Shown one piece after another: positions 7,187-8,066 of a stretch of DNA of 8,066 nucleotides. Both the position numbers and the translations under genes were made by a program. The notes beneath the pieces are model-generated. The model was not told the DNA's origin. It ran no database searches and saw only the letters and a list, made by a program, of their open reading frames with translations. This DNA comes from DASVSE01 sp036399715 (GTDB taxonomy: Bacteria; Bacteroidota; Rhodothermia; Rhodothermales; Rubricoccaceae): NCBI GenBank assembly GCA_036399715.1, contig DASWMO010000022.1, positions 1 through 8,066 of the forward strand, read 5' to 3'. Every line of letters begins with the position of its first letter. Within the stretch, counting starts at the first letter, position 1.

Positions 7187-8066
7187 TCACCGGGTGAGCA
7201 GGCGGGCCATCGACGCCCGAAAGCGCTCGGCGTCGTCCTCCCAGCGGAACGCCGCGCGGAGGCGGTCTAGTCCGGCGCGGAAGGCCGGGCCCGCGGCCGG
7301 GTCCAGCCCGCGGCGGACGGCCGCGGCGAGCGCGGCGTGGTCCTCGGGGTCTGCGACGACGCCCGCCCCGGTCGCCTCGACGGCTGCGCGCAGCGGCACA
7401 ATGCCGGCCCCGGCAAGGATTGGCACGTCGGCGGCGGCGTACTCGAAGAGCTTATTCGGCAGCGACAGGCGGACGCTCTCGGCCGTCGCCTCAAAGGCGG
7501 CTGCGCCGAGGTCGGCGTCGGGCGTGAGCGCGAGCAGGGCTTCCGGCGGCGTGAACGGGACGAGGTGGAAGCGGCCCGCGAGGTGCTCCTGTGCGAGTGC
7601 GCGGAGGTCGGCCTCCTGCGGACCTTCGCCGATCAGGACGAGCGTGGCGTCGGGTACGTCGGCAAGGGCGCGGATGAGGTGCGGCAGGCCACGGCCTGGC
7701 CGCAGCAGGCCCTGGTAGAGCACGAGCGGCACGGCCTCGGGCAGGCCGACGAGGCGGCGGAGCGCGCCCGTCCGCACGCCGCGAGGCGCGTCGCTGAGGT
7801 TGCGCACGACGACCGGCCGCGGTATGCGCCGCTCGGCCGCGAGACGGTCCGCGAGCGTGTCGTTTACCGCGAACACGACGGCGCAGCGCGGTGCGAATCG
7901 CGCCTCGACCGCCGCCCACACCCGCCCGACGGCTGGACGGCCGGCGTCGAGCCCGGCGTACCACTCGCGGGCGTCATAGGCGAGGCGGGCGCCGTGGGCG
8001 CGGGCCGCAGCCGCGGCGGCCGGCAGCACGTGCAGGTCGCTCGCGAGGACGACGCGCGCCGGGTGC
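7187..8066 (-). CDS. Glycosyltransferase family 4-like protein, N-terminus outside window
   Basis: The frame is open to the right edge and stops at 7187-7189, giving 292 visible residues. The C-terminal Rossmann half carries GT-B family 4 hallmarks: VLYQGLLRPGRGLPHLIRAL at the start of the second domain, VLIGEGPQ, and the donor-binding segment LPNKLFEYAAADVPILAG with its conserved glutamate. Before that, RLAYDAREWY matches the acceptor-side segment YDxHE of these enzymes, with an Arg in place of the usual His. The GTG at 8029 is not the start, because the upstream codons (ARVVLASDLH) continue the family pattern. It probably transfers a sugar from a nucleotide-sugar donor to a cell-envelope polysaccharide or lipid; donor and acceptor are not determinable. 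Confidence 0.88.
   Translation of the reverse strand, partial: HPARVVLASDLHVLPAAAAAARAHGARLAYDAREWYAGLDAGRPAVGRVWAAVEARFAPRCAVVFAVNDTLADRLAAERRIPRPVVVRNLSDAPRGVRTGALRRLVGLPEAVPLVLYQGLLRPGRGLPHLIRALADVPDATLVLIGEGPQEADLRALAQEHLAGRFHLVPFTPPEALLALTPDADLGAAAFEATAESVRLSLPNKLFEYAAADVPILAGAGIVPLRAAVEATGAGVVADPEDHAALAAAVRRGLDPAAGPAFRAGLDRLRAAFRWEDDAERFRASMARLLTR

Overview
The window is very GC-rich and densely coded. It most likely comes from a high-GC member of the Rhodothermota / Bacteroidota lineage (for example the Rubricoccaceae). The main clue is a type IX secretion (T9SS, Por-secretion) C-terminal tail on the exported DUF1501 protein, a domain essentially confined to the wider Bacteroidota group. 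The lack of clear Shine-Dalgarno sequences before the starts fits the same group. The assignment is inference from content, not from a marker gene.

Left to right: (1) the last 113 codons of a long-chain acyl-CoA synthetase on the + strand, cut by the window edge; (2) an 86-bp gap with two hairpins; (3) a minus-strand pair, DUF1800 (3678 down to 2116) followed 4 bp later by DUF1501 (2111 down to 429), the second with a Tat-type signal, an unusual His-rich leader and a T9SS tail; (4) a 146-bp divergent intergenic region; (5) a + strand DinB-fold protein (3825-4334) that converges with (6) a minus-strand block read right to left: a GT4 glycosyltransferase (partial at the right edge), a periplasmic thioredoxin-like protein, an isoaspartyl dipeptidase (iadA type) and a cyanophycinase (cphB type). 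Gaps in that block are 51, 67 and 83 bp.

The clearest functional story is the iadA-cphB pair. Cyanophycinase cuts cyanophycin (multi-L-arginyl-poly-L-aspartate) to beta-Asp-Arg dipeptides, and isoaspartyl dipeptidase splits these into Asp and Arg. Both proteins keep the expected catalytic residues. In the dipeptidase the position of the bridging carbamylated lysine of the E. coli enzyme appears to be a glutamate. No cyanophycin synthetase lies in the window. The second theme is the DUF1800/DUF1501 pair, a widespread but functionally uncharacterised couple that here combines Tat export with T9SS sorting and a 10-His leader.

No RNA genes, CRISPR arrays, insertion sequences or phage genes were seen. 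The intergenic spaces hold several palindromes; one resembles a decayed dispersed palindromic repeat.
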